Shown here one piece after another: positions 21,991 to 36,200 of a stretch of 64,000 nucleotides of DNA. The notes beneath the pieces are model-generated. The model saw only the letters and a list, made by a program, of their open reading frames with translations. It ran no database searches and was not told where the DNA came from. The first letter of the stretch is position 1. Every line of letters starts with the position of its first letter. This stretch comes from Dasyornis broadbenti (Eukaryota > Chordata > Aves > Passeriformes > Dasyornithidae). The translations under genes were made by a program, and so were the position numbers. The stretch is from contig VZRN01011461.1 of assembly GCA_013397935.1 (NCBI GenBank), forward strand, positions 161,294 to 225,293, read 5' to 3'.

Positions 21991-22870
21991 CTCCCCACAT
22001 TCCCCACGGAGGCCACAGTGCGGTGGGGACGGCAGCCAGAGCAGCCCGGGCCTGCTCCGGGCACTAGCCTGGCCCCGGGGCGCCGCTGCGGCCTGGCTAC
22101 TGTGCCCACAGCAGGCGAGCCTCGGAGCGGCTCCCGGGGCACTCAGAGCGGCACCGGTTGGGGTCCGGTCCCACCGCAGCGGGGCCGGGACCGTGCTGGG
22201 ACTGCCCTCGACCGGCCCCTGGCCCCTCCCCGCCCCTTCGGCCTGACCACGCCNNNNNNNNNNNNNNNNNNNNNNNNNNNNNNNNNNNNNNNNNNNNNNN
22301 NNNNNNNNNNNNNNNNNNNNNNNNNNNNNNNNNNNNNNNNNNNNNNNNNNNNNNNNNNNNNNNNNNNNNNNNNNNNNNNNNNNNNNNNNNNNNNNNNNNN
22401 NNNNNNNNNNNNNNNNNNNNNNNNNNNNNNNNNNNNNNNNNNNNNNNNNNNNNNNNNNNNNNNNNNNNNNNNNNNNNNNNNNNNNNNNNNNNNNNNNNNN
22501 NNNNNNNNNNNNNNNNNNNNNNNNNNNNNNNNNNNNNNNNNNNNNNNNNNNNNNNNNNNNNNNNNNNNNNNNNNNNNNNNNNNNNNNNNNNNNNNNNNNN
22601 NNNNNNNNNNNNNNNNNNNNNNNNNNNNNNNNNNNNNNNNNNNCTGTCCGCGCTCGGGGCTGAGGAAGCCCGGGAGGGCCCGCGCCTGCCCGACGGGGGT
22701 CCCACCGCGCCCCCGGCCCCAGAGAGCGCTCGGCGCCGCCCAGCCCCGCCGCTCCGGGCCCCGGCTGCCGCGGACAGGCTTAGGGCCGGCTCCGTGCCCG
22801 CACGTCCAGAGGCGCGTAGGTAGGTGTGCCTGCAGCGCCGGCCGCGCCGGGTGCTGTCCGAGACGAGAAA
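21990..22870. promoter_or_regulatory. LUC7L: CpG island around the LUC7L 5' end, broken by an assembly gap
   Basis: GC- and CpG-dense sequence flanks both sides of the N run, then composition drops sharply to AT-rich from about 22870. This is the expected promoter and exon 1 position for LUC7L, whose exon 2 is the first one visible downstream. Confidence 0.7.
22254..22643. other. assembly gap (390 N)
   Basis: Run of unknown bases inside a CpG island. The LUC7L start codon and first coding exon are not found elsewhere and are probably here. Confidence 0.99.
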
Positions 22871-24262
22871 TGTGACAGCCCGTGCAAAATACGGTCCCGC
22901 TGCGGTTTGTGTCTCCCTTCTGCGACTCGCTGGGTACTTAAATTCCCTTTGGCACGTTAGCAGGGCTGTCCAGGCACTTTGCACTTTGTTTCGTAAGTGA
23001 ATAAGTGCTTTTCTTTCTCTGTGTATTGAGTTGCTATTGAATTGCTTCCCATATTTTTATTTCATACAAACTGAACAATTGTGGCCCCTCTATTTTATTT
23101 ATAAAGGTTCAGTGTATCTTTGCCTGCCTACATCAATCTGCAAGGGAGTTGCAGAAAAGCCTCATGTTCATCGAGCCGTGAGTCACAACCAATTTTTAAA
23201 GCTGTTATAACAAAAAAAAAAAGTGTTTGCTTTTTTTCACAAGTAACTTTAAAAGTGTAGCTTAGAAAGAAAAAAAAATTAAAAAAAAATTTCAGTAGAC
23301 ACAACATTATTCCTGGATGCTTGTGAATCCTAAACTATATTCATACTTTAGTATTACACATACCTGTGTCATATGCACAGATGAGCTTTAAAATTGTCAC
23401 ATACCATTACCACTTTGCCTTTACTTTTATGTATCATTCCCCTGACTTCCTTACTGCAGGTGTGGGCAAGAAAGCTTTTCCTTTAAAACTTTTCAACAAT
23501 GGGCATAAAATTCTGCAGCTGAGGTCTTGAAGAATGCAGATGGGTATAGTATGTGTTGGAGCTCGCAGTGTGTATTGACTAACTTTGTTTCTTTTTTTAT
23601 TATTTATTTTTTTGCTTTTCTGATATTGTCTCGTTTAAGTGGCTCCTGAGTGTAAAATGTCCTCTGAGGGTGGGCCGTGGGTGGGAAGCATGTGGTGTGT
23701 TCCAGGCCAGGACCTGCCAGCTCCTTCTTTGCAGGGCCTGGGAGAGCACACACTGCATAGTTGGGTTCCAGACCAAACGGACTGATGACTCAATTATCAC
23801 CTGAGCAAAGAGCAGTTGCCTGTAAAATTTGCCCAGCACAGCCTTGTTTTGTGATCTGATAGCGTGGGGTTTGGTATCTTCTGCCCGTTTTTCACAGTTA
23901 AAAAAAATAGAAAGGGTGGAAAAAATAACCGGTTTTGGCTGGGAGCCAGCCTGTCTGTCTCCTTTTCTCTTCTGGCTGTGCTGCTTCTTTATATGGATGA
24001 CAGGCCTTGGACATTGCTTGGCTCACCAGCACTGTGTTTAACATGGTGTCCTGGATGAATAAATGCTAAAATAGTGTTTGTTGCCAATTATAAGTGTTCC
24101 AGAATATCCTGTTACCCTCTAAGATTTTCTATTTTTGAGTAATTTTGGGGAGCAGGAGCACCAAGTATTTTAATCTGCATATTGAGGTGAAATGCTCATG
24201 CCGACACCTGTGTTCTCCTGGTGTTCTAATGTCTCCTTATTTAAACCACACATGAATTTCAG

Positions 24263-27200
24263 GAGATGAAACCAGACAAAGGGTGAAGTTCACAGACGAT
24301 CGTGTGTGCAAGAGCCACCTTCTGGATTGCTGTCCCCATGATATCCTGGCTGGAACAGTAAGTATGTCCTGTGTAATAAGGGATTCTGGTGGGAGGGTGT
24401 TGGTACAACTCTTGTCTGTGGAGGGTGGGTGACTTCTAGGAGAGATCAGGCTCCAGATCAGTGCCCAGGGAGCAGTCACAATCCTAGTTCCAGTTCCTGT
24501 GACCTATAGAACTGCTCTCACTTCTCAAAAAAAACAAAGTCAGGAGTCTCAGAATTCACCTGTAATGCTTTTTCTTTCACAATGCTATGTGAAGTCTTTC
24601 ACTATCCCCTGCAGTTTGGGATAGTCAGAACTTGAAACTTTTCCTGTGGTGGTTCCAAGCCTGTAGGTAGGCTGCTGCCCTGGTTCACTGTTTCTTCTTC
24701 AGGTTAGCAAGTGTTTTCTTGCTGCTCTGATCCTTGGAGGTTTTCAGTCTCCTCTCTCCAACCCTGATGGAGCAGCAGCTTTCCTGTCATTATTGGGGTG
24801 GTGATGTCAGGTCACAGCTCTGCCTGAGTGTTGGTCGTTTGAGCTGCTTGTTTTGTGTCACTCTGCCCGACTGATTCCAAACAGTTGTCTCAGCACCTTT
24901 GTTGCTCCATGTGGGAACAGAGCTGGCCAGTGTTCAAAGGTTTGGCTCACGTGCTACCTCTGAGAGCAGAAGGTGATGTGGGCTTTTAACAGCGAGCTCT
25001 TGTGAAGTAAATGTTCAGCTGAGGCTCCCAGATGAAAGCTGCAGGCTGACTTTGGAAAAAGAAAACTGTGTCTTTTGTCACCATTGCTGTGTAACAGTCA
25101 CAGGATAGAAGTGAATATGGACACTTGAAATCCATCTTTGCCCTTGCTGTTTGCACAAAATACGGTGGCAATTCAGAGTGTCTGTCTGCTTACCCAGGTT
25201 GTTTAAAGATGCTGTGGTTATTTATAGCCTTTCCTGCTGCTCTTTAGGAAGCTGGCTGGACACAGTGGGTCTCCGGCAAAGGTAGGGCTGGCACTGCTGC
25301 CCCTGCTTGTGTCACTGCCATAGCAGGACTGTGGCAGCACTCGTAAAAAGAACTGTAGCAAAAGCTGTCTTGGCTCTGAGCACTCAGACTTTAGCTACCT
25401 CTTCTGGCAGGTTTTCAGGAAGAGACGGTAAATGGTGAGTTGAAGGGGTTGAACTAAGTGATGTGTGTGAGCTGATGCCAAAGCATGGAGGAAGTCTGGC
25501 GTGTTCAGGTGGGTTATGAGTCTCCTGGGCCAGAGAAGCACCTTGAGGAGTTTGCTTCTCTTGCTTCTTTTGTTACTTGTCTTGATTGAGTTGTCCTTTC
25601 TGTCTTGCTGTGGAGTTTGTGCTTGAAACTACAGGAGCAGCTCCTGCACAAGTGATCTTGTGGATCATTCACATGATCATGTGGTGGCCTTGAAGTGGGT
25701 GTGGAGCTCTACACCTCTGTCAGCAGGTTCCAGGGGGCAAGAGCAAGTATTGGTGCTCCAGATCTGTGTTGAAAGAACATGTGATGTCCAGGACAGGAAC
25801 AGCATTTCAGCTGTCAGCGCTGCCAGTACAGAATGAAACTTAGCTGGAATGTGCAGGCTCTCCTCGTGATCCCAGGCAGCCTCACCGGCGCTTTGTGGTG
25901 CTCTGTTAAGGAAGAGCTGTGTGGGTGAATCTACTTCAGCTGGGAGGAGTATAATCCATCTCTGGGTGTATTACTGCAGAAATCAGGACCTTGGATCTCT
26001 TGGAAGCTTCCAACAGATTCTCCAAGCCTTCTGGTGCTGGTTATGCTGCATCCTCCCCTGAAGGCATTGTTACAGCTGCATCCTTCATGTGTGCAGATAT
26101 TCCTTAGTGGGAGGCTGATTGAAGGCAAGCAGGAAGCTGATCCCTTGGGTAGCTGTGCTCAGTGAAATGTGATGGAGTCTCACTCACTGACCTTCAGGTG
26201 CAGAGTAAGAGAAGGACTCCAGACTGTAAGCAAAGCTCTGGAATATTCCTGAGAGCTGCAGGAGGCCGGTTGATGTTTGCTTTGTTTAGGTGCACCGGTG
26301 TTCCTGATCATAAGAGCTGTCGGTTTAAGTTGGTTTGTTCCTGGGATTATTCTCTTTTTGGCTCCAGAAACTTGTCTAAACTTGCCACTAAATAGGCTAT
26401 AATGGTTGGCCTACTCTTTGGCCTCTGTGGGTAAGGAGGAACATTCTGGGGGAACAGAAGCTGGTTTAGTGAGCCCATGGGCTGTTACCAGGGACGTTGT
26501 CATCCACATTGTTTGTGGTGAGTGCCGAGTTCTCTCTGCAGCTCATGGAAGCATATTTCTGTCAGTGAAAGGATTGTAGCACTTTGAGAGATGGCATGGC
26601 TGGCAATACTTCTGAATTTCAGCTCCAGTAAGAGGCGGACGGATGAGGCTCAAAGCTGCCCAGGCTGAACATAGCTTGGATATTACATCCAGGGAATTAT
26701 TTGTGTCCCTGACGGGGAAATATGAGCTGAAGTCTGTAGGTTCTAGAATTGTTTTTTGTGGGATGAGAGGATGTCTGCGCTTTCTTTTTTTCACTTGGAT
26801 GAAACTCTGCAGCTCTGATCACTACTGAAGCATCTTCTTTGTGGAAATTTCATTTTGTGGTGAGTTAGCAGTTCAGTGGAGATCATAAGAGAGACCTCAG
26901 AATGTGTTTTTCTCTGCAAATGTGAGCAGGACTCATTATCAGTGACATCTGAATATCTTCAGTCTTGGTGTGTGTGGGGAGTTAAATCTTTACTCAGGCT
27001 CTGTGGTTGCCTGTCTCACATACTTGTGTTATAAACCAGCCAGTTGTTGACTGGGACAAGTGGTGATCTCTGTGGAAAGGGTGAGTGTTCAATGACAGCC
27101 CTCCCTGTGATGAGAGGATGCTTTAAGGCAGAAGGGCTGGTGGTCTTACCCTGAGTGAGCAATACTTGTGGAAGTCTCCTTGCACTAGAACATCTCGAAG

Positions 27201-30200
27201 GACGTGGAGGAAGATTTGAGGTTTATATCTGGTGAGAACTGAATGTTCTCCCCTGAGTAAGAGGCTGAGGGATTTGTTGCCTGTTAATGAACAGGGAAAG
27301 GGATAGGGAGCACACCGTTGGCTGTTCTGAAGTGGTCAGAGCCCATTCTCTGAAGTGGAGTTAGTGGCTCAGCTTGCAAGAAGAGCTCAGATACGAATAC
27401 TTATAATCTGTGACAATCACATCCAATACCATCATTTTCTTCCTATCCTGGAAAGTGATCTCAGTAGAATGACCAGAAGAATGAAAGATGTGTCACACCA
27501 TAGAAAGTTATTTTTGTGGTAAAGTAACAGTAGCTCTGGAGCATTCTTTGAAGTGGCTTGCCTGAAGATGAACGTGATCAAGCTCTGAAAGTACCAACAT
27601 GCTTGTTCTGTAGGCATTAAATTTCTACCATTAGAGAGCTCAGCAGGAGTATTCTGGATACAGTGTCTGTTTCTGTAACCTGCTGCCTGTGGCCTCCTGG
27701 TTCTGGTACATCTCTGCAAAATGAGGAAAGCTAAATAGTGGCAAGTCATCTGGATATTTTTTCCCCCTAAAAAAGAAAAATCTAATAATGGGCACCTGCT
27801 GAAAACCTGAGCATAAACCGGTAGAGTTTGCTTTTAGTTGTTTCATTCTGAACACTGCTGTCTGAGTGGATTTTTTCACATAAGTGTCCCCAGCTTTAGT
27901 GTGTGATATTCCTCAGGGATTCAGTGTTTTATCCCAGTTCAGCTTTTTCTGCAGTTCACTGAGTTACACCTGTTGTGCATGTTCAGCTTTGGGCTCCTGG
28001 GAACTCATGGTGACTGTTAAAGAAGAGGATGGTGGGTTGGGGTGTTCCTTCATGCAGTGATATGTACCCTGCCATTCCTACTGTGGCTCACAAGCAGGGC
28101 TTTTATTATTTTGGCTTTCAAAATGTCGTATTCTTTTCCTACTCTAAGAGTAAGAGAAATGTTCTTTGTTACAAATTTATAATGTTGAAATGCAGCTTCC
28201 GTGCTTTGAGAGCGTAATGGACTTGGGTTCCTGTGGCTGTTAACTACTAGGTAGATGAAAAAAACCCAAATTCAACTAGCATGGAGTGCAGTGGGAGGGA
28301 AGGGCAGCATGTGGGTCAGCGGTCTGGGAAGGGAGATGCTCTTAAGTCTCTCATTAAATGGGCTTATGTGTAGGACTTAGCTTTGCTAAGGTTTTCAAAT
28401 TCCAGGCTGCAGCTGGATGTGGGAAGGGGCTGGTTGTGGAATTAATAGTCTGTTGTTGCTGAGCGTGGGGTTGTGTGTTTCTACTGGCTGTAGCCCTTAT
28501 TCCTTTAAGTCCTTTTGTTGTTGATAGGAAACATTCTATGTGTGTCCTACAATTTGGTATCTGTCATATGTTACTTGGGCTCATCCTGACACAGATGTGC
28601 ATTTCCAGATGAGCTTTAAACAGGGTGCACTTGTGCTCTGCTGTGGTGTGGCTCCGTGATGGGGGTATTTGCAGTTGGTGCCTGTTGAAGGAGACCCACC
28701 TCCCTCACAGCCATTTCTGAGGCTGTCCTGCGACTTAGAGCAGGAGTAGGACTGGATTTAAAGCATTTGGGGTGTTTTAATGTTGTTCCTAGAAAAAGAG
28801 TTCTGACAAGCCTGTGGTTCTTCTGGCTGGTTCTGGTACTGACAGGTTAAGAGGAAGCTGCTCTTCATAAAAAGAGTTTATTTTGATATGGTGCAGTTGG
28901 TAAGAGTTAAGTACGTGCTGCTTGTTGCTATAATGGAGGGTTCTTACGTGAGTTCTCCTTTTTTTAACAGCGAATGGACCTGGGAGAATGTACAAAGATC
29001 CATGACTTGGCTCTGCGAGCAGATTATGAGATTGCAAGTAAAGAGAGAGACCTGTTTTTTGAGTTGGATGTAAGTATGAAGAAATTTTAGTTACTTTTGT
29101 GGAAACTGCTTCTTGAAGTTACTGGGCCCAACAGTAGAACTCAGTGGCCATTGCAGCTCATCATGTTATTTGATGTGTTACCTGTCCAGAATGTGCAGCC
29201 CCTTCCTGAATGTCAGCCTGACTGCTGACTTGAGAATGTAGAAGTAATTATGGCCTTGGCCACCCCATTAGCCCAGCTAGCTGGGAGGCTCCCTGGCATT
29301 CCTTGCACCCCACACCTGCTGCTCTGTACCAGGTCATTGTAACCTGGTGCCCTGTCCCAGAAAGAGATTTAACATTAAAAGCCTTCTGCTCAGTAGTTTA
29401 ACTCTTGTCAGATTTAGCTTTTATTTCACCTTTCTGTGATGGAATAGATCAAGGGAAAGCACAATTCTGTCTTTCCTTTTCATGTTATTCCAGTGTTTTT
29501 ATCTTTGCACCTGTTGCTCCTGCACCGGAAAGAAGTTCCAGTGCAAAGCAGCAATGATGTGAGCATCCTGTGATGTGTCAGAGTAAAGGAACTGGATCAG
29601 GTTTACAGGGCAGGGGTCAAATGTTGCTTGTTCTACAAAGTGTAATTTGATTTTTTTCTCAAAGCATCTGTTCTTGAGGTTGTTTGTGCATTATACAGGG
29701 TTTGACTGTCAACACCACATCTGACATGGAGAACACCATTATTCATAATTCTTTGTCTGATCATGCAGGCAATGGATCACCTGGAATCCTTCATTGCAGA
29801 GTGTGACAGGAGAACAGAACTGGCCAAGAAACGCCTGGCTGAAACACAGGAGGAGATTAGTGCCGAAGTGTCTGCAAAGGTATTGGCCTCTCATTAGACA
29901 TTGGTTCTGAAAGTCTATGTGGGAGCGCAGGTGCTCTGTTTCTCTGACACCAGTCGTACTGGAGAGTTAGGCTCCACAGAGGATTTGGGGATTCCAGCCA
30001 TCCTCAAATGCTACTCTGGCATTTCTGGAGACAAACTTACAGAGGACCATGGACTCTAAAAGAGATTGCTTTAGCATGGAAATAAAGCATCTTGGTTTCT
30101 CTCCCATGCTATTAAACGTTATCATATTGATTTAGAATAGTAAATCCATCCCATGATTGTTGTTTCATTTAGCAAATGCTCGTAGAGTTTCCTCTTTGGG

Positions 30201-33200
30201 AACTTGCTTAATTGGGCCAATACAAGACATTTCTGAAGCTGATTTTGTGGACTCTGTGCTGACCTGTAAGCCAGAAATGACTGGCAGATCATGATCTCTC
30301 CACATCCAGCTTCTTTCTCTGCCACGTGTCTGTGACTGCATTGAGATTGGTTCACCAGTCCCTTTTGTTGGGGACTTTTGGAGATTCATGGTCATCTTCC
30401 AACAACTGAATTAGTTGAACAGTATTTCTTACAGAAAAAGGAAAAGTTGTGCTGCAAGCTTTATCACATTTTTGTCTTATTAAAAACTAACTATTCTCTT
30501 CAGGCAGAGAAAGTACATGAGCTGAATGAGGACATTGGAAAACTCCTAGCTAAAGCTGAACAGCTGGGAGCTGAAGGAAACGTTGATGAGTCTCAAAAGA
30601 TCCTGATGGAAGTGGAGAAAGTCCGAGCGAAAAAGAAAGAGGCAGAGGTATGCTGTTGGCTCTCCTGTGAGTTATCACAGGGGCCTGGGCTAGGCTGGGT
30701 GGCTCCTACCTCTGTTCCTGTGTGCCAGCACCTCCTTTTCCAGTTCCAGCCATGTGCCAGCAAACAGTTGGCAGTGTGGTGCGGTGCATGAAAAGCTTTT
30801 TAGAAACTTTTATCTAGTGCAGAGAGCTGACTGGGGCGGGGAGGGCTTTGTCCTCTGAAATATTTGGTCACCAGTCCCTTGCAGGGATAGACTGTTGGGT
30901 TGGCTGTGCCCACAAAGTGTTTGTGTGGCACTTCCTTTGTGTGAGGGTGGGTTTTGACTCTTCAAAGCAATTCTTTGCAGGGGTTTCCCTGGAGGGTTGT
31001 GACTATGTAAGGGTTCCCTAACATTTGTGTGGGTTTTCTTGCCTCCCTGTAGGAAGAATACCGAAATTCAATGCCTGCTTCCAGTTTCCAGCAGCAGAAG
31101 CTGCGTGTGTGTGAAGTCTGTTCAGCATATCTGGGTCTCCATGACAACGACCGGCGTCTTGCTGACCACTTTGGAGGCAAATTACACTTGGGTTTCATTC
31201 AGATTCGTGAGAAACTGGATCAGCTGAGGGTAATCCTCTCTGTTTTAAACCTTCTCTTTGTAGTTTTGAAGACTTTGAACACTTGTATTAAATTAATACA
31301 GAATTCTTTATAGAGGGCTTGTAAAAGCTTGGAAATCTCCAACTGCAGAATTCCCGAACATCAAGTGGAGTTTTGTTTAGCCTTGTCTTGGGTTCTGTTC
31401 TGTCTTTTCTGTTAACTAAATATGTACCCTCAGAATTAGTCAAACCAGATGAGTGCTGTAATTTATTCCTTGGAACATTGGTACAGTCATTCTCATTGAC
31501 ATGTCTGAAATTTGTCACTCTGGGTCATTTGACTTTGAGACCTCTTCATGAAATGGTTGAACTGAGGTGTCACATGGTTCTGTCAGTGAAAAGATTTTGA
31601 GTAGCTGAAGCCATTAGGAGTTTCCTGAAATGATTTGTAATGGGTTGTGCTACTGGCCTTGCTTGCAAACAGAGACCTTCAGCTGAGTACGAGTTGTGAT
31701 TCCTGTTCCTCGCTCACAGTGTACTGAGGTCAGTGCCTCAACTGAGGAAAATGAGAACCTTGATAGAGATCTTGACTTAGCACATAAAATGTGGTGAAAT
31801 GGTTCTTTGTTTCGCTGTTGGGAATAATCTTCCTGCGGATCTCTGATCTGTTACTGTATGGCTGAAATATGTTGTGGATTTATTTCTTTTCCCTAGAAAA
31901 CAGTGGCAGAAAAGCAAGAGAAGAGAAACCAGGATCGTCTGAGACGGAGAGAGGAGAGAGAACGAGAGGAGAGGATGGGCAGACGGTGAGTGGAAGCTGG
32001 GAACTAGCCTGTGAAGTTGGTTTAGAAGTATCTGATTTCGTGTACATGAACACTGCAAGAATTCAGCACCTGCTTTTGGAGTGGCTGTTGGATGTGCTTC
32101 AGATGCTGTGTGAGCATCTTGGGATTCAGTTAAATATGAAAACAGTACACAAACCTCCCACCTTAGAGTGATTGTACGTGTATTTTAACCTTCATTGTGT
32201 GTCTGAAAGATGGGAGTTCTCTGTGGTCTTCAGGCTTATATTGTTCTAATCCCTGTCTTAGGGAATCTGAATCTGGATAAAATACCCTCATCCAGAGCAT
32301 CTGAGTGGGGACATTTAAGATGAGTGAGGACTAGGTTTGCTTAAAAAGCACTAATCATTCAGGACAGCCATCCTTGCTTGGAGGTGACAACAGGCTGATG
32401 TCTAAATAATGGACTGATGAGCCAAATAATGGACTGCCTGTAACTTTCCTGCAGTAACAGTGAGGTGCTTTGGGCACAGCTTTGGCAAGCATTTCCTAAG
32501 GAAGCTGAGGGATCCCGAGGGGTGGCTGCTTCTGGTGGTTGTAGCCTTGTGTGTCACCTTCTGCTCAGATGTCTGTAATTCCTGAGCAGTGGGAGGGGTC
32601 GGAACACTGGTTTTCTCAGGACAAGCTCTTCTTCATCTGGCCAGCTGAACTGGAAAAACAATTTCTTCTGTACTTGAACTGAGGAGGCATCTTGTGTGTA
32701 AACAGCTCAGTTAAACAGCCTGGTGTGGGGAGGGTGGTTATTTGCAGGGGTCAGGCAGAGGAAGTGGCTGGGCAGGAATGCTGTTCTCATTGTCACAGCA
32801 TCTCCCTGGGTACCTTGTGTGTTTCTCTTCTTGTACTTCTTGCATCAAAAAGACCCCAACCTTGCTGCCTGTGCAGAGCTATTTTTGACCCTCAGAGTCA
32901 ACTGAAGAGTGAGTTTGTCTGAGGCATATGAGATTTGTAAGTGCAGTGTGCTCTAAGGTGGTGCTGGCTCTGGCTGTACATTGCTGGAATTGCTGGCAAA
33001 TAAACACCAGCATGAAGCAGTGTGGTAATTTTAGTGTATTATGAAGATGTGAGCCCCAAATTATTATTCATTATCCATATTGTTATATGCATGTTATGTG
33101 TAACTCCAGTCAGGGTGTTTTATTTGGAATTTCTCTGGGGATTGCCTGGTGTGATATGAAGCAGCAGTTCATGCTACAGCGTTCTGCTGAGCTGTAGCAC

Positions 33201-36200
33201 TTCATGGAGAGCCTCACAACTTTCTGGTATCCATGCAACTGTAGTGCAGTTAAATTTGGGAGCTGCAGGATCTGGAACTAGCTGATGAGGGCAGGAGTTA
33301 ATCAAAAGGGACTGCTGTTGCTGCTGCTGTGGTCAGAGAGGTGGAAGTGAAATGGGAAGTATCTTCCCATGCAGCTGTTTTGTTACAGGCACTTCCAGAC
33401 CCACAGCAAGACCCTGCCTAACTTGTACTCAGTTGGTCTCTGTGGTGCCTCTTCTTCCTGGAGGTCATTTCTCTATGAAAATTACTCAACAGAGTTGCCT
33501 TCAGGAATAATCCTCTGGATCTCTTTGTTGATCAACATCTTCTCAAAATGCTGGTTTTCTTCCTCCTGTGGTGTGCCTGTGGTTTTGTTTTAGTGTTTAA
33601 AAAAACCCCAAACCCTCAATTCTTAAGAGCTAAGGAGCCTTTTGTGTTCCCACGTAGACCATATGTGGATACATCTGATGAGGGGGTTTCAAGGCTGCTT
33701 TTGAATGTTTATTTAAGGCTTAAAATAGGAAAGGTTGAAGAACTGCATGGAGCTGGCCTAAAGTCTGAGTTCTTGCTGTTTCCATTGTGACATTACTTAG
33801 AGACTGTGGCTGGCCTTTGCTCTGGCTCTGTGCAGAGGCACCTGTGTGCTCCACAGAAAAACTGGTTATGAAGGAGCCAGGAGTGCCATACAGAAGGGGT
33901 CAAATTAACTGCTTCTCCAAAATGAGAACTTGACCCAAAAGAGGACAATAGTTCCCCAGTGGGCACTCGGTGTAAGAACTGAGGTTAGAGCCCAGATTTC
34001 TCAGTCCCTTATCTGCTGGGAGCTGTGCACACCATGCTCACAGGAGCATTTTTCTATTGAAAACTAATTGGTGACTTCTACCACCTTCCAGATAGGGCCC
34101 TCTCTTATCCAGAGCTTCATCCTTTAAGGAACCACAGGAAATGTTTCCTTCAGAACTCTGCCTGTCATGTCCTCCTAATACAGCATCTTCATGGTGTTTC
34201 TTCAGTAAGAGTATGGCTTGACTTTGGGAGTCTTTGGTGACTGACAGGCACTGTGGCATCCCTGGAAACCTGGGATGAGTTTCCTTGTGGAACTCTGCCT
34301 CTCACAGCTGTTACTAATTTGCCAATAAACTATGATTCCACATAGTATGTGTGAACTGGATTGCCACCCTGTTGGTAATAAAGACAAGTCTTTTGTCTGA
34401 TGTTGCTGGTGGCTGTTTGGTACTCAGTAATCTCCTAAGACTGGACTTCTGTGGAGAAGTGGCATGCTTGGAAGTGCAGACCTCAGGGTTTGCTTCCAGA
34501 GTACATCAGCAAACAAATCTGGTGGAGGTGCCAAATGGATTGCCAGCTTAACAAATCTGGACAAAAGACAGGTTATGAAACTCAGCACAAAATCTGTGAT
34601 ACAGGGACCAAAAAAAGAGGAAAAAAAAAAAAAGACTTGCTCAGCCTCTTGCTCCTGTGGACAGGAGTCTTCTTTTGTCTCCTGCTGTACAATGATCCAG
34701 GCTAGTAAGGAAAATGCTGTTTTGTTGGATACTTCCGAATTCTAAAGTCTGGTTCTAGGGAGTGATTAGCAGGAGTTTTTGTGCATACTCCGGCTTGGAT
34801 CATAGGTATGGAAGGGCAGCCAGGCTTTTCATGGGGTACGGAAGGGCTTTTGTGGATGTGTGCACTGGTGGTTCAGAATAAAGTGACCAGGAAGAAAAAG
34901 AACATTAAGAACTTGGAGTAATTACAACCACCAAAAAAATCCAGCTACCTGCCAGATATCTACGGGAGGTCCTGTTGCTCTGTCAGCTTATGTTACGTGG
35001 GAATGGAGGTGTGTGGTTAATGCCTTGCTCTCCTGGTTTATCAGCTTTTCCTTCACCTAGTCATGTGTTGCCTCAGTGCATGGTTCATTTGTAGACTCTA
35101 AGTTCAGCTCCACCTTGTTTACAGTCCTATCTGGATTCCTTTCTAAATTTAGGGGCTTTTTTTGCTTTCTGCCATGACTGAACAATCCCATTTCATTGTG
35201 AATAAATGTCAGTGCACCTTGATTTTCTCAATCTTGTCTTATCCAGGCATGGCTTTAAATGATGTTACTAAAACAGATGCTTCTCTATTGCTTTTTAAAT
35301 TTTTGTGTGTGTAGTTTCAGCCTTATCTTCTGTCACAGTGCCAGAACTGCTCTGTGGGGTGTAAATGGAACCTCCCTGAGAGTCTGTGTGCAGTGGGGAG
35401 CAGTTACAGGAGTGAGTCTCTAAAGTCACTTAACAGGGAGAGCAGCCACTTCTTAATTAAAGCAAAACAAGACCATTCAGACAGCGTGTGACATTCAGCT
35501 GGCTCTGAAATGTGGCCACAGAGGAAGAGGGAGGGTGTAGCTTCCATGCGCAGTGGTATTTTAAGTGGTGCTGCGTAATGGTGCTGCAGAAGTTGAAAGA
35601 ACTCTGCTGTTGTTTTTTACAAACTGCCAAAAGCTCATGCTGACAGCAGTAGGCTCAGAGTGCCACACATGAGCTCTGAAGCTCGTGGAACGTGAGGAAG
35701 AATAGCAAGGCCTGGATTATTCTTCTCAAGTGCTTTCTAAGGATTTTCAGTTTATCTCTGTCATTTGTTAGTAATAGCTCTTCCCTTGTGGCTGCGTCCC
35801 CCCTTTTTTCCTAGTTATCTTTCCCAAAAAGGAAAATACTATTGATGCAAATTGCCTTCTAATGTTTGGTAAACAAATACAGTGAGTGAGAAAATGCTTT
35901 TTTTTCTTTATTAAAACCCCTTTAATGTGCAACTGCATCAAAAGAACCAAAATCAGAAAACTGGCAGATATCTTTCTGACTGGAGAGTGGCACTTCATTA
36001 AAATGTTAGAGTTGATCCAGCTGGTGTTAGACTGCAGGGAGTAAAGAGTACATAACAAATGTGCACAGAAAATATAGTTGGAAAGGTTTATTGTGGTGCT
36101 TTATTAATAGTGCCTGAATTGGTTTCTAGACCTTTTCTGTTGTGACATGAAGCTCAGTGTGCAGAAACTCGTGTTTCCACAGTTTTCCAGTTTTTGACAA

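Noticed and set aside
21868..22984. Long frames on both strands across the N run
   Set aside because: They are open only because N codons are read as X.
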